From positions 1-15,806 of the forward strand of contig CAVQMC010000026.1 in the NCBI GenBank assembly GCA_963713505.1: 15,806 bases of DNA. Direction: 5' to 3'. Source of the stretch: CAVQMC01 sp963713505. Its GTDB lineage: Bacteria > Bacteroidota > Ignavibacteria > Ignavibacteriales > Ignavibacteriaceae. Of this stretch, positions 15,456-15,806 are shown piece by piece (positions within the stretch are counted from its first letter, which is position 1; the number at the start of each line of letters is the position of its first letter). Under the pieces are notes generated by a model. It was given only the letters and a program-made list of their open reading frames with translations, made no database searches and had not been told where the DNA came from. Made by a program: the position numbers and the translations under genes.

Positions 15456-15806
15456 ATGCCGGCTATTTTCCCAGCATCTACAAAAGCAGGCGGTCAATGT
15501 TTTGGAATGCCTGATACTTGTTTGACACCGGCGCCTCCCAGTCCGCCCGTGCCTGTTCCGTATCCGAATACCGGAATGGTTAATCAAGTAAGTAAAACTT
15601 CAACAAAAGTAAAATTTGCGGGGAAAGAAGTAGTTACAATTAGTTCGGAAGTTCCGCGCTCTATGGGAGATGAAGCAGGTGTAAATAAAGGTATTATGTC
15701 CGGGATGAATATGAGTAAGGTTACTTATAAAAAAGGAAGTATGAAGGTTAAAATTGAAGGTAAAGATTGTATACACCTTACTTCTATGTCTGCTCACAAT
15801 GGAATG
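15456..15806 (+). CDS. DUF4150 (PAAR-like) spike tip protein, 5' part, cut by window end
   Basis: The frame is open from ATG 15456 to the last base (117 codons). It begins MPAIFPASTKAGGQCFGMPD and continues with the DUF4150 hallmark of TPAPPSPPVPVPYPNTGM, followed by TKVKFAGKEVVTISSEVPRSMGDEAG and a central Gly/Lys-rich beta part. DUF4150 is a PAAR-like fold that sharpens the VgrG tip and often carries a C-terminal toxin or docks one. Whether a toxin domain follows lies beyond the window. It comes 53 bases after the DUF3540 gene and is probably co-transcribed with it. Confidence 0.9.
   Translation, partial: MPAIFPASTKAGGQCFGMPDTCLTPAPPSPPVPVPYPNTGMVNQVSKTSTKVKFAGKEVVTISSEVPRSMGDEAGVNKGIMSGMNMSKVTYKKGSMKVKIEGKDCIHLTSMSAHNGM

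Noticed and set aside
1..15806. tRNA, rRNA, CRISPR, insertion sequence, integrase or attachment-site repeats
   Set aside because: I looked for cloverleaf-like G/C-rich segments, evenly spaced direct repeats, and transposase or recombinase proteins and saw none. The only repeats are the protein-level pentapeptide and needle repeats.

Overview
This 15.8 kb window is the interior of a type VI secretion system (T6SS) locus. Every recognisable gene lies on the + strand. The order is [tssB 3' end]-tssC-hcp-(hairpin)-tssE-tssF-tssG-clpV-vgrG-DUF2169/pentapeptide-pentapeptide-DUF3540-DUF4150 (cut by the window end). The DNA is strongly AT-rich, with A/T-ending codons and clear AGGAGG-type ribosome sites ahead of several genes. 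TssE, TssF, TssG and Hcp all match the classical (T6SS-i-like) families, not the divergent Bacteroidales T6SS-iii set. A low-GC Gram-negative bacterium fits, possibly of the Ignavibacteria/Bacteroidota side of the FCB group. That placement is inference from composition only.

Region 1 (1-2065) encodes the sheath and tube: the last codons of a probable TssB, then TssC and Hcp. A 13-bp inverted repeat with a U-rich tail follows hcp and probably attenuates transcription, giving tube protein in excess of baseplate. Region 2 (2148-5439) encodes the baseplate proteins TssE, TssF and TssG in a tight overlapping run. Region 3 (5513-8132) encodes the sheath-recycling ATPase ClpV, interrupted by a single-base +1 frameshift. 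Region 4 (8222-15806) is the spike and cargo-loading module: VgrG, a DUF2169-pentapeptide fusion, a second long pentapeptide protein, a DUF3540 protein with a needle-like C-terminus, and a DUF4150 (PAAR-like) tip protein. No toxin or immunity gene is visible. tssA, J, K, L and M are not in the window.

The most unusual property is that three genes are broken into frame-shifted segments: clpV once, DUF2169 once, and the second pentapeptide gene at least three times. At four of these sites homology or the five-residue repeat register places the junction at, or within about three codons of, the terminating stop codon. In each, skipping the U of the stop restores the protein. Read error or gene decay is the plain explanation, but the coincidence merits checking as possible +1 recoding.
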